A stretch of 44,707 bases of DNA. Source: Desulfurivibrionaceae bacterium (lineage in GTDB: Bacteria > Desulfobacterota > Desulfobulbia > Desulfobulbales > UBA5123). The notes beneath the pieces are model-generated. The model did no database searches. It was not told the origin of the DNA and worked only from the letters and a program-made list of their open reading frames with translations. The stretch lies in NCBI GenBank assembly GCA_030145325.1, contig JAQYVW010000019.1:1-44707 (forward strand), in the 5' to 3' direction. Shown in pieces: positions 1-7,232 of the stretch; the first letter of the stretch is position 1; every line of letters starts with the position of its first letter. The position numbers were made by a program, and so were the translations under genes.

Positions 1-2
1 AG

Positions 3-233
3 ATTAAATTGGGTCCCTCCCACAAGTGGCAGGTTGAGCCAAATCGGAAAGAGATTGAGGATTACCTGTGGAAAAAATTCAGACCTGCAAAAAAGATCAA
101 AAAGGAACAAATAAAATATTGTATTTATTTTATGCACTGGCTGGCAACGGCCCACCAAATTGGTGATTTAAGTTACCTTGAATTCACTAAAGGAAAACCC
201 CTCTTTCCAAAGACTGTTAATTATCAGGATTAA
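3..233 (+). CDS. C-terminal fragment of an unidentified protein (5' end outside window)
   Basis: The reading frame is open from the first bases of the window to a TAA at 231-233. The only internal start is a TTG at 9 with no ribosome binding site, so I read this as the tail of a longer gene. The visible ~76 residues are basic and Lys-rich in the middle (KKIKKEQIK), followed by an aromatic stretch (YCIYFMHWLATAH). I recognise no family. It converges on the B1 gene, with an inverted repeat between them. It is probably unrelated to the lasso cluster; a spurious frame is possible. Confidence 0.45.
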   Translation: MKLGPSHKWQVEPNRKEIEDYLWKKFRPAKKIKKEQIKYCIYFMHWLATAHQIGDLSYLEFTKGKPLFPKTVNYQD

Positions 234-238
234 TCTAA

Positions 239-313
239 AAAAGGCAGTGGAGAAAAAACATAACAGATTTTCCTTGGGCAAGCGGATTCCTAAGCTGCAA
301 AACACTGCCTTTT
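239..313. terminator. Long-loop inverted repeat between convergent genes
   Basis: A perfect 11-bp inverted repeat, AAAAGGCAGTG (239-249) and CACTGCCTTTT (303-313), is separated by 53 bases. It lies exactly between the stop of the leftmost plus gene and the stop of B1 on minus. The arms give T-runs on either strand, which fits a bidirectional terminator, although the loop is long for a classic intrinsic terminator. Confidence 0.4.
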
Positions 314-331
314 ACTTTGAGAAAGCAGGGG

Positions 332-619
332 TTAGTTCTTCACCTGAATGATTTTGTTACCGCTTAACTCATTTAAAAACACCAAGACATCCTTTTTGCA
401 GGTTTCCCGATCAATATCATATTTAGCCAGCAAGGCGTCGATGAGATCCGCGACCTTAAACGGGGAGCCAAGGTGTTTCCAGATCTCGCTGCCGACCAGA
501 TCCAAACCATAGTATTCGCCGTTTTCAATACTCATCATGACCGTCTCACCGTCGATCTCACTGGCCACTATTTCTTCAATCTGACTGATGATACTGTCCA
601 TGGTTATTTCTGTGCCCAT
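332..619 (-). CDS. PqqD-like lasso peptide B1 protein (RiPP recognition element)
   Basis: A 95-residue PqqD-fold protein. The conserved core is visible: SEIDGETVMMSIENGEYYGL, then LVGSEIWKHL, a Leu-rich helix ending in YDIDRETC, and a final FLNEL. In lasso peptide pathways this stand-alone protein (B1) binds the precursor leader and presents it to the B2 protease and the cyclase. It is the last gene of the minus unit B2, exporter, small Cys-rich ORF, B1. CAGGAG lies 9 bases before the ATG at 619; a second ATG six codons in is an alternative start. The same family also serves other RiPP and HPr-rel systems, but the neighbouring B2, cyclase and precursor make B1 the best reading. Confidence 0.93.
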   Translation of the reverse strand: MGTEITMDSIISQIEEIVASEIDGETVMMSIENGEYYGLDLVGSEIWKHLGSPFKVADLIDALLAKYDIDRETCKKDVLVFLNELSGNKIIQVKN

Positions 620-654
620 TCCTCATACTCCTGAAATAATTATTTTTTGATCCT

Positions 655-837
655 TTACGATTCCGTCTGCACACATGGGGATATTCTCGTACAGCCGCTA
701 ACGGTCTGCCGCTTCAGACCTTTACAACAACTGCGCGGTAAAATTCCCTCTACCTTACCGAGGTTTGCAGACAACGGCAACGCGCTTTGACAGCAAGGGC
801 CGTTGCTGTCACTATTCGTCATTATCTTGCCCACCAT
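655..837 (-). CDS. Small Cys-rich peptide of unknown function inside the lasso operon
   Basis: A 60-residue ORF fills the 280-base space between the exporter stop and the B1 start. GCAGGA lies about 6 bases before the ATG. It carries six cysteines in two CC pairs and two single Cys: GPCCQ, RSCCKG, SGCTR, SPCVQ. It ends in Ser, like the lasso precursor. It has no lasso core pattern, because no Gly1 has an acidic residue at 7-9 after a -2 Thr. No signal peptide or membrane segment is visible. It could be a second peptide substrate, a disulfide- or metal-binding accessory, or a non-coding frame in a leader region. I do not recognise it. Confidence 0.42.
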   Translation of the reverse strand: MVGKIMTNSDSNGPCCQSALPLSANLGKVEGILPRSCCKGLKRQTVSGCTRISPCVQTES

Positions 838-899
838 AGCAATTCCTGCAAAAGTTTAGGTGATGGGGGGGGAATTGCCTAGCAAAAGTCGGGTAAAAA

Positions 900-2654
900 C
901 TATATCGATTCTTCGGCCTGCGCCATTTTTTTTTCTGTTGGGTTGTTAACCAGGGGCGACGCGAGGATGATCCTGTGATGGGCAACCGAGGAGAAGGCCC
1001 GACCGTGGGAGATAACGATGACGGTCAACTTCCCTTTGAGACGAAGCAGGGCTTCCTGAATCCGGGCCTCATTTTCCTTGTCCAAAGCACTGGTCGCCTC
1101 GTCAAGAATGAGGAGTTTCGGCTGGATCAGCAAGGCTCGGGCGAGCACCAACCGCTGCCGTTCCCCACCGGAAAGCCTGATCCCCCGGTCACCAATCATG
1201 CTATCAAGTTTCTTGGGCAGGTTTTCGACAAAGTCCCGTGCCGCCGCGTTCTCCAGAGCCTGCCACATTTCCTCCTCCGTAACTCCGGGCCGAATCCACG
1301 ACAGGTTGTTGCGAACGGTGTCGTGAAAGAGAAAGACCTCCTGGGTCACATAGGCAATCCCGGCCCGCCAAGTGGAAAGCTGTGACGGGGTCAGCTCCAC
1401 CCCATCACAATAGATACTCCCCTCCCCCGGCACCAACAACCCGGCGATCAGATCTGCCAGGGTGGTTTTACCCGCCCCACTGGGGCCTTCAATGGCCACA
1501 ATCTGGTTATGACCGATTACCCCATACAACTTTTCGATAACCGGCCTTCCCGCCTGGTACCAGTAAGAGATGTTTTCCAGGCGAATCTCGCTGGTAAAGG
1601 GAATCTCCAGGTCGGACCGACCTTCTTCCCTGGCCCCGTGGCAGGCAGAGAGCAAATCCTCCACGTCGTTGAAGGCCGGCAGCTTATGGAGGATTTGCTG
1701 ATATGTCCGCTGGGCCGAAGCCACCTGGGGAAGGAGTCGGGCAAAAACAAAGAGCAACAGAACCAAGGGGGCAAGTTCCATCTTTAAACGTGCCACAGCC
1801 AGGTAAAAAAGAAGGCTAAAAATCAATACCGACCCGATCATGTAAACCAGCTGGGTGAGAGAGGTAATCCTGGTCATGGTCAGTTGCTGCTGCTCCAAAT
1901 CCCGGCTTACGGTGAGCATCTTGTCGGCATACAGATCCTCGCTGGCGTGGCTCTTAATCATCTTAAGACAGGCGAGCTGCTCCGAGATCATCTGGAATAT
2001 TTCTTTGTAGCCACCTAACTGACTGCGACCCGAACGGAGCAGCCACTGGTGTAGAGGCCGCAGCAGCGCTAGAAAAGATAAGGCAAAAGCAATGGCCACC
2101 AGGGTCATGGACCAGGAGAGGATAAAGGCCAGCACCGTGTACATGCTGAGTAGGAACAATTGGTTGATCAGTTGTAGGGTTTGCTGAGCAATAAAACCCA
2201 TACTCTGCACCTGGCCAGTGAGGGTGTGGATGAACTGAGCGGTTCGCCGCTGGAGGATAAACTGCCAGCGACTATGGAGGATGCCCAGGAGCAATCGGTG
2301 CCGCAAAGAAACAGTATAGCCCTGCTGAATTTCCGTGCTCAACACGGATTGAAAAAAGCGGATCACCGCGATCACCGAGACAATCACCACGTAGAAAACG
2401 AGAAGGGCAGGAATGGTGATGGGGATATGCAAGGTGGTCAGCAGTTGGCCGAGAAACCGGGCCGGGCCTGAGGGTGAAGCGCCATCGGCGCCGAGCCCTA
2501 CCAACTGCAAGAGGGGAAGGATGAAGAGCAACCCGATCCCGGAGGTCAGACTCTGCAAGAGCATAAGCAGGAAGTTAATACTCAGCCTACGCGGGGCAAA
2601 GCGGAAGAAGGAGGCAAATGATGCACGCAGGAGTTGCATACGCTGGTCAATCAT
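900..2654 (-). CDS. Lasso peptide ABC exporter (fused membrane and ATPase domains)
   Basis: A 584-residue ABC half-transporter that would export and confer immunity to the mature lasso peptide (D protein). The N-terminal ~330 residues are a six-helix exporter domain. The C-terminal ATPase has Walker A GPSGAGKTT near residue 390, signature LSGGERQR near 493, Walker [13 protein letters not shown] near 515, and an H-loop ISH. I chose the ATG at 2654 because it overlaps the B2 stop as TGATG, typical of translational coupling; the longer frame back to 2756 would run inside B2. The sequence resembles MsbA-type exporters, so specificity for the peptide is inferred from position only. Confidence 0.88.
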   Translation of the reverse strand: MIDQRMQLLRASFASFFRFAPRRLSINFLLMLLQSLTSGIGLLFILPLLQLVGLGADGASPSGPARFLGQLLTTLHIPITIPALLVFYVVIVSVIAVIRFFQSVLSTEIQQGYTVSLRHRLLLGILHSRWQFILQRRTAQFIHTLTGQVQSMGFIAQQTLQLINQLFLLSMYTVLAFILSWSMTLVAIAFALSFLALLRPLHQWLLRSGRSQLGGYKEIFQMISEQLACLKMIKSHASEDLYADKMLTVSRDLEQQQLTMTRITSLTQLVYMIGSVLIFSLLFYLAVARLKMELAPLVLLLFVFARLLPQVASAQRTYQQILHKLPAFNDVEDLLSACHGAREEGRSDLEIPFTSEIRLENISYWYQAGRPVIEKLYGVIGHNQIVAIEGPSGAGKTTLADLIAGLLVPGEGSIYCDGVELTPSQLSTWRAGIAYVTQEVFLFHDTVRNNLSWIRPGVTEEEMWQALENAAARDFVENLPKKLDSMIGDRGIRLSGGERQRLVLARALLIQPKLLILDEATSALDKENEARIQEALLRLKGKLTVIVISHGRAFSSVAHHRIILASPLVNNPTEKKMAQAEESI

Positions 2655-3181
2655 CAATCGCCTGCAAGGGTGAGGTCGAGTTCGATAAGAAGTGGCGACA
2701 GAAAGGTCGAGACCACGGTAAACTCCGGGACCCCTTCCCCGCCGGTCACTGCACAAGAACCGGCCTTAATCCAGGCATGGGCTCGCAACCCCTTGCGGTC
2801 ATCCTTGGCCACCCCCAGGTGAAGGACATAGGGAATCCGCAGCAACCGCAAGAATAAGGTTGCCACCACGGCCTGGACCAGACATTTCGACTGCCATGGG
2901 GTCCATTCCGCCACCCGGCGGATCAGCACCCCCAACTTCCGGGCCTGTTGGCGCTGACATTGCACAACCAGAGGGGTGAACTGGACATTGCGACGGCTAA
3001 TACCCAGAAATACAGCCAGCCAGCGGAACGGCAGAAGCAGAATCACTAAGCGAGCCCAACCAAGAAGGAATAAAATCACCATGGTGGCGATAATACCTCT
3101 TGGGCCCAGGCCAGCAAACAAGTCTGAGTGTACATCATTTACCATGATCCAATTTCTCGATCTGTTTGCCCTGGTTCCCAT
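2654..3181 (-). CDS. Lasso peptide B2 protein, transglutaminase-like leader protease
   Basis: A 175-residue protein of the transglutaminase-like B2 family, the cysteine protease that cuts the leader from a lasso precursor. The catalytic Cys lies in WQSKCLVQAVVATLFLR (Cys100) and the His in LRAHAWIK (His135). The third triad member is not clear-cut; E149 lies at about the right distance. Residues ~30-60 are very hydrophobic, suggesting membrane association near the exporter. It is the first gene of the minus unit, with an exporter overlap of one base. The ATG at 3181 has no good ribosome binding site, so the Met at 3145 (MVNDVHSD) may be the true start. Confidence 0.9.
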   Translation of the reverse strand: MGTRANRSRNWIMVNDVHSDLFAGLGPRGIIATMVILFLLGWARLVILLLPFRWLAVFLGISRRNVQFTPLVVQCQRQQARKLGVLIRRVAEWTPWQSKCLVQAVVATLFLRLLRIPYVLHLGVAKDDRKGLRAHAWIKAGSCAVTGGEGVPEFTVVSTFLSPLLIELDLTLAGD

Positions 3182-3195
3182 TCGGAGATAAAGTT

Positions 3196-3223
3196 AAGGG
3201 GCAGTTTTTTCTCACAGCCCCTT
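3196..3223. promoter_or_regulatory. Hairpin in the divergent promoter region between B2 and the methyltransferase
   Basis: A 7-bp inverted repeat, AAGGGGC and GCCCCTT, encloses a 14-base T-rich loop and is followed on plus by TTAAATTTG. It lies 15 bases upstream of the B2 start and about 95 bases before the methyltransferase start, in the only space available for promoters of the two divergent units. It could be a leader hairpin or operator. Confidence 0.35.
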
Positions 3224-3317
3224 TTAAATTTGTTTTCCCCGATAATATTTAACAGAACTATATTAACATATCGAAAAAATGCAACCGCTGGTCAGTGGAC
3301 CGGCAAGAGGAAAGAAT

Positions 3318-4124
3318 ATGGAACCACAGGAAATGGCCAAGATTTTGGGGATCCCTCTATTTCAAACCCCGTTTTTTCTGCCGCAATATCCGGACGGAGA
3401 ATGGGGACAGTGGCGTCTCTCCCATATGACCACCGGCATCGACCACGGCTATTACACCCGCCAATGGTTTATCAACAATATGCCGGTATTGCTGCGCCGC
3501 AACCCGCAACAGCCCAAGGCTTGGGATACCTGGATGTCACTGACACCCCATGAGATCGAAAGCCAGGAACTAGGATGCCGGTTCGCTCGGGGACACACCG
3601 TCGTCATGGGCCTTGGGATGGGTTGGATCGCCCTGAACATGGCCCTGAATCCGGCCGTAAACCAAATCACAGTGATTGAACGAGACCCTGAGGTCATCGC
3701 CCTGTTTGACTTCGCCAAGCTTCTAGAACAGGTGCCCCCCGAGGTGCGGAAAAAACTCCGGGTGGTCGAGGCGGATGCCCTTGACTGGCAGCCACGGCAA
3801 GCAGTGGATTTTTTATTCGCCGACATCTGGCGGGATCTGGCCGAAGCTAATGCCCTGCCAGAGGTACGATGCATGCAACAACATGTCAATGCCAAGGAGG
3901 TCTATTACTGGGGGCAAGAACTCGCCCTCCACAGCGCTTTTCGGCGCAGGTTTGGATACGAGATTCCGCTTGCCTTTCAAAGCTTGCAACAATGTACCCA
4001 GCAAGAGATCAAGCTGCCGTTGCTTCTACCTCGGGCCCAAGATCCTGATTATCTAGTCCGCATTGAGGAAGTGGTTAAAAACCGCCTTACCCGGAGGCTT
4101 CCCGTGGAAGTTCCCGCTTCCTGA
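3318..4124 (+). CDS. Spermidine-synthase-like SAM-dependent methyltransferase
   Basis: A 268-residue Rossmann-fold methyltransferase. The SAM-binding stretch is GHTVVMGLGMGW at about residues 92-103, followed by an acidic strand end VIERDPEVI and a VVEADALDW motif, as in the spermidine synthase-like branch. It lacks obvious aminopropyl-donor features, so methylation is the likelier role. The ATG at 3318 has an AGAGGAAAGA ribosome binding site; an in-frame ATG 39 bases earlier does not. It is divergent from B2. By analogy with lasso methyltransferases such as StspM, which esterifies the C-terminal carboxylate of the precursor, it may modify the peptide, but StspM belongs to a different subfamily and the substrate is inferred. 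Confidence 0.78.
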   Translation: MEPQEMAKILGIPLFQTPFFLPQYPDGEWGQWRLSHMTTGIDHGYYTRQWFINNMPVLLRRNPQQPKAWDTWMSLTPHEIESQELGCRFARGHTVVMGLGMGWIALNMALNPAVNQITVIERDPEVIALFDFAKLLEQVPPEVRKKLRVVEADALDWQPRQAVDFLFADIWRDLAEANALPEVRCMQQHVNAKEVYYWGQELALHSAFRRRFGYEIPLAFQSLQQCTQQEIKLPLLLPRAQDPDYLVRIEEVVKNRLTRRLPVEVPAS

Positions 4125-4204
4125 CCAAACAATGCGCTTATTGCCCTTGACAAGACACAGATGTTAGGATTAATTCTTTTGAAAGCTACATTGACCTGTA
4201 GTCC

Positions 4205-4552
4205 CTAACCTTTGCTCCCATCCAACGGTGAGGACAGAGAAGGTTCTTCAACAAGAACATTAAAGACACTTTCGTAATAATACCTCTGCGGGTCAGGCAC
4301 ACCAGCATGGGTGGCAGAGATGAAGATAACAGCTTGGCCTAAATTTTCGTTTTCCATCAGATAAGAACCGTCCGGCAAAGGCGCCTCGTTTGCAGGCGGT
4401 TCGAAATTCAAGGTAAAGCTCTCGAACAAGTCTGAGATGTGACTGGAAGTGATGCTCTCCAACAGTAGAGTGATAGTGCGATTGTCGCCGGTGTAAAGCG
4501 TAAAGACCTGGTTCACTAAAGATTCAAAAATTGCTTTGCTGAATGTTGCCAT
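4205..4552 (-). CDS. DUF6916 family protein
   Basis: A 115-residue protein with the DUF6916 layout: a beta-rich N-terminal half (FTLYTGDNRTITLLLESI), a central FESFTLNFEPP segment, LPDGSYLMENENLG, and the C-terminal YYESVFNVL. In other genomes this family sits beside tail-collar (MdpB-like) proteins, and here it is divergent from one with a 200-base shared promoter region. Its function is not known; the pairing suggests a partner or regulator of the tail-collar protein. GGAGTT lies 9-10 bases before the ATG (reading minus). Start at 4552 is supported by MATFSKAIF, the usual kind of N terminus. Confidence 0.75.
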   Translation of the reverse strand: MATFSKAIFESLVNQVFTLYTGDNRTITLLLESITSSHISDLFESFTLNFEPPANEAPLPDGSYLMENENLGQAVIFISATHAGVPDPQRYYYESVFNVLVEEPSLSSPLDGSKG

Positions 4553-4582
4553 CCGGAACTCCTTATAAGCACTTTTTTTCCA

Positions 4583-4625
4583 GTCATCACGAGATGACCG
4601 GGAGTGAATAGTTGTGAAACAACTA
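4583..4625. promoter_or_regulatory. Two tandem dyads in the DUF6916/tail-collar divergent region
   Basis: GTCATC-ACGA-GATGAC (4583-4598) and TAGTTGT-GAA-ACAACTA (4609-4625) are both perfect dyads. They lie 30-75 bases upstream of the DUF6916 start and 130-170 upstream of the tail-collar start. They look like operator half-site pairs for a regulator acting on both divergent genes. No regulator gene is seen nearby. Confidence 0.4.
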
Positions 4626-4753
4626 CAAGATCAGCGTTTGAATTGCAAGAAAATCACCAACGGTTGTGCTAACGCAGGTAACTGAAGCCGGATGCCATCT
4701 CATAATGTGGAATCCGGGCAAATACAAACTCATTACCGAAAAGGAGAATTTCA

Positions 4754-5383
4754 ATGGATGGCTACTTAGGAACAATCTCTATCGTTGCTTTTAATTTTGC
4801 ACCAAAAAATTATGCAACATGTTCTGGACAAATAATGGATGTTAGTCAAAATACAGCTCTTTTTTCTTTGCTCTCCAATATTTATGGTGGCGATGGTCGG
4901 ACAACCTTCGGCCTACCTAACCTGAAGGGGCGCGTTGCCGTGAGCCAGGGACAAAGCCCCGGCGGCTACAATCGTAGCCTTGGTCAAACCTTTGGCTCTG
5001 ATATCATGACGCTGAATGATAATAATTTACCGGCACACACCCATTCGGTTCATGAAAATCAGGCTGACCAGACGGTGACCATCGGTAGTTCTACGGCTAG
5101 CATCAAGGCTAGCACAACACAGGCTACTAAAAATAAACCTACGGGTAATTATTGGGCTAAAGGCCGGGATGAGGCAGACGCAACCGTGGTCACAAATTAT
5201 GCCGATAGCCATGACACCACCATGGCCTCCGATGCGGTGGAGGTGACCATGGCCGCCTCTTTTAATGCTGCCAATCTGACCACCGGCATCACCGGCAACG
5301 GCCAGGGCTTTCCGGTGGATCAACCCTCGTTGACCTTGAATTACTGCATTTGTACCCAAGGGATGTATCCGTCACGTTCCTAA
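4754..5383 (+). CDS. Phage tail-collar domain protein (microcystin-dependent protein-like)
   Basis: A 209-residue protein opening with the tail-collar signature MDGYLGTISIVAFNFAPKNY, then CSGQIMDVSQNTALFSLL, YGGDGRTTFGLPNLKGRV and LPAHTHSV. The C-terminal region (FPVDQPSLTLNYCICTQGMYP) matches the conserved end of the family. This fold forms receptor-contacting tips of phage fibres, but chromosomal single copies beside DUF6916 are common and their role is unknown. AAGGAGA lies 7-9 bases before the ATG. No other phage gene is nearby, so I do not read this as a prophage. A strong terminator follows at 5412. Confidence 0.9.
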   Translation: MDGYLGTISIVAFNFAPKNYATCSGQIMDVSQNTALFSLLSNIYGGDGRTTFGLPNLKGRVAVSQGQSPGGYNRSLGQTFGSDIMTLNDNNLPAHTHSVHENQADQTVTIGSSTASIKASTTQATKNKPTGNYWAKGRDEADATVVTNYADSHDTTMASDAVEVTMAASFNAANLTTGITGNGQGFPVDQPSLTLNYCICTQGMYPSRS

Positions 5384-5411
5384 CCAACGCGGTAAACAGA
5401 GCTTGGGAAAC

Positions 5412-5447
5412 AGCAAAAAGGGGCGTCGTTAACGGCCCCTTTTTGCT
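5412..5447 (+). terminator. Strong intrinsic terminator after the tail-collar gene
   Basis: A perfect 13-bp stem, AGCAAAAAGGGGC (5412-5424) pairing with GCCCCTTTTTGCT (5435-5447), has a 10-base loop and a T5 run within the 3' arm. It lies 28 bases past the tail-collar stop. It separates that gene from the TPR/formyltransferase/precursor unit and argues against the longer TPR reading frame that runs through it. Confidence 0.85.
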
Positions 5448-5502
5448 ACCTCTGCCATGGGCAACAAGCATAAACGAACAGGCGCAGAGAGGAAATGGCA
5501 TC

Positions 5503-6186
5503 ATGGATCGTTCCCGAACTGATTTTCTTGGCGGTATTGAAAACTATAAACTAGGGCTCCTGCCCCAGGCCAAACGGATGTTGCAGGACTGCATCAAGGG
5601 CGATCCCCGACACGCCGAAGCTTATAATTTGCTCGGCATTGTCTGCTACCGCCGCAAGGAATTTAAGCAAAGCCTGCAATACCTCCAACAGGCTATTACC
5701 CTGAAGCCCGCCGAGGCTAATTATTACAACAATGCCGGAGTAACTGCCCACGCACTCAGGCAGCATGAAAACGCTAAAAGTTATTTCCTGCGCGCCATGG
5801 ACATCAACCCCGAGTATCACGACCCCTACAACAACCTAGGCAATCTGCTCCAGGATCTGTTCATGTACGATGCGGCCACCCAACACTACAAGCAGGCCCT
5901 GGCCATCAAACCTGATTTTGCCGAGGCCTGTTTTAACTTAGCCTTGACCCTTGAATGCAAAGGACACCGCATTGAGGCGGTTTTCTATTTGCAACAAACC
6001 ATCAAGATGAACCCCGATCATCTCAAAGCCCACCAAAAACTGGCCGAGCTGTTGCCAGCCCAGCGTCAAAACGATCAAGCCGAGGAACACGGTCGGCAAG
6101 CCGAAATATTGATCCCGCAACAAAAGGTCTTCTATCGCAACACCCCGGTATGGCGAGCGCCTAACTATGAGGGATTATTTAGATGA
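5503..6186 (+). CDS. TPR repeat protein
   Basis: A 227-residue soluble protein built almost entirely of tetratricopeptide repeats: a half repeat at the N terminus, then about five 34-residue units (AEAYNLLGIVCY, ANYYNNAGVTAH, HDPYNNLGNLL, AEACFNLALTLE, LKAHQKLAELL). TPRs are protein- or peptide-binding scaffolds. The start is the ATG at 5503 with GAGAGGAAA upstream; the frame is open further left, but through the terminator at 5412-5447. The stop overlaps the next start as ATGA, so it is translationally coupled to the formyltransferase. Position in a RiPP cluster suggests it could tether enzymes or precursor, which is inference only. Confidence 0.88.
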   Translation: MDRSRTDFLGGIENYKLGLLPQAKRMLQDCIKGDPRHAEAYNLLGIVCYRRKEFKQSLQYLQQAITLKPAEANYYNNAGVTAHALRQHENAKSYFLRAMDINPEYHDPYNNLGNLLQDLFMYDAATQHYKQALAIKPDFAEACFNLALTLECKGHRIEAVFYLQQTIKMNPDHLKAHQKLAELLPAQRQNDQAEEHGRQAEILIPQQKVFYRNTPVWRAPNYEGLFR

Positions 6187-7142
6187 GGATTGCGGTGTTA
6201 TGTCATGGCACGGTGTTGCAGCCAACCCTAGAAGCCCTTTACAGCCAGAATCTGCTGGTGGGCCTGGGCGTGCCGGAGAACATGCCGGAAGTGAATATCA
6301 GCCTGGAACAGACGGCAAAAAAGGCCGGAATCCCCTTCATCCGCTTACCGGCGTCAGGTCTGGCAGACCAACTCGGCCCCTGGCTACAGCAAATCAAAGC
6401 CGATGTGGTCTGCACCATGGGGTTTCCCGAAAAAATTCCCGCCTCCCTGCTGGATCTGCCATCGTTTGGTTTTTTTAACCTGCACGGCGGCGCCCTGCCC
6501 CGTTACCGGGGACCGGACCCGGTCTTTTGGCAAATAAAAGACCGGCAACCTTCCGGCGCCATAACCATTCATCGCCTGGCCCCGAAATTGGATACCGGTG
6601 GGGTGGCCCACTTAGAAGCGGTGCCCATTGGCCCGGATGACACCTACGGTCTGCACCTCCAACGCCTGGGTGCTGTTCTGCCCAGAGTTCTGATTGAGTT
6701 TATCCAACGACTGGTCATTCACGGCCATAAGCTGCCCCTTGTCGAACAATCTGCGGCCGAGGCACAATACCAGGCCCGGCCAACGGATAAAGACCTAGCC
6801 GTTGACTGGGCCAAATCCGCAGCCGAGATCAAAGCTCTGGTCAAGGCTTGCAATCCGCGCTATCTTGGGGCATCACTTTTGTTAAAGGGAATTCCCCTCC
6901 GACTCTTGCAGGTGACAAAGGGTGAAGATCATGAATCAAACCATGAATTTTCACCCGGCACCATCTTAGAAGCCACCTCGGCCAATGGCATCAGGGTGGC
7001 CTGCGGACAGGGAGAGACGCTCTTTCTGGATATTATCTATGCAGAGGACGGGTTTTATTCCGGATGCCAACTGGTGAAGCTATTTGGTCTGAAAGCCGGT
7101 GAGCAAATGACCTCTATCTTGGTAGAAGATCCAAATTATTGA
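6183..7142 (+). CDS. Formyltransferase family protein (Fmt-like), candidate peptide tailoring enzyme
   Basis: A 319-residue homologue of methionyl-tRNA formyltransferase. The N-terminal Rossmann domain carries the catalytic set: FNLHGGALPRYRGPDPVFW supplies the Asn and His, and KLDTGG supplies the Asp (family triad N-H-D). A C-terminal OB-like domain covers roughly residues 205-319. These enzymes move formyl from 10-formyl-tetrahydrofolate to an amine. It is coupled to the TPR gene and lies 90 bases upstream of the lasso precursor, not beside def, rsmB or priA where housekeeping fmt usually sits. The only free amine in the predicted mature lasso is Lys2, a possible target. It could instead act on a sugar amine. 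Confidence 0.85.
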   Translation: MRIAVLCHGTVLQPTLEALYSQNLLVGLGVPENMPEVNISLEQTAKKAGIPFIRLPASGLADQLGPWLQQIKADVVCTMGFPEKIPASLLDLPSFGFFNLHGGALPRYRGPDPVFWQIKDRQPSGAITIHRLAPKLDTGGVAHLEAVPIGPDDTYGLHLQRLGAVLPRVLIEFIQRLVIHGHKLPLVEQSAAEAQYQARPTDKDLAVDWAKSAAEIKALVKACNPRYLGASLLLKGIPLRLLQVTKGEDHESNHEFSPGTILEATSANGIRVACGQGETLFLDIIYAEDGFYSGCQLVKLFGLKAGEQMTSILVEDPNY

Positions 7143-7150
7143 AGCATTCA

Positions 7151-7176
7151 CGATGTATCTTGCAAAAGATACATCG
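7151..7176 (+). promoter_or_regulatory. Perfect 11-bp hairpin with GCAA tetraloop upstream of the lasso precursor
   Basis: CGATGTATCTT and AAGATACATCG pair perfectly around a GCAA loop, a stable GNRA tetraloop. It starts 8 bases after the formyltransferase stop and ends 56 bases before the precursor ATG. No T-run follows, so a plain intrinsic terminator is unlikely. An RNA-stabilising processing site or an operator for the precursor gene are the options. Confidence 0.6.
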
Positions 7177-7232
7177 ATAAGATTAAGTAATTACCCCATA
7201 TAAACTTTGCCTTTTTAAGAAGGAGATGCATA

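Noticed and set aside
655-837. Cys-rich ORF as a second lasso precursor
   Set aside because: No Gly or other position 1 follows a -2 Thr with Asp/Glu at 7-9, and the leader lacks the YxxPxL-type motif. Kept only as an unknown small CDS.
3279-3317. Upstream ATG of the methyltransferase at 3279
   Set aside because: No ribosome binding site precedes it, whereas the ATG at 3318 has AGAGGAAAGA. The extra 13 residues are not family-like.
4583-4598. Dyad GTCATC/GATGAC as a terminator for DUF6916
   Set aside because: It lies upstream of that gene, and the adjoining T-run is on the wrong side for termination on either strand.
4205-5383. Prophage
   Set aside because: The tail-collar protein is the only phage-like gene; there is no integrase, capsid, portal or lysis gene and no attachment repeat.
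5350-5502. Extended TPR reading frame starting at 5350
   Set aside because: It would overlap the tail-collar gene end and run through a strong terminator hairpin at 5412-5447.
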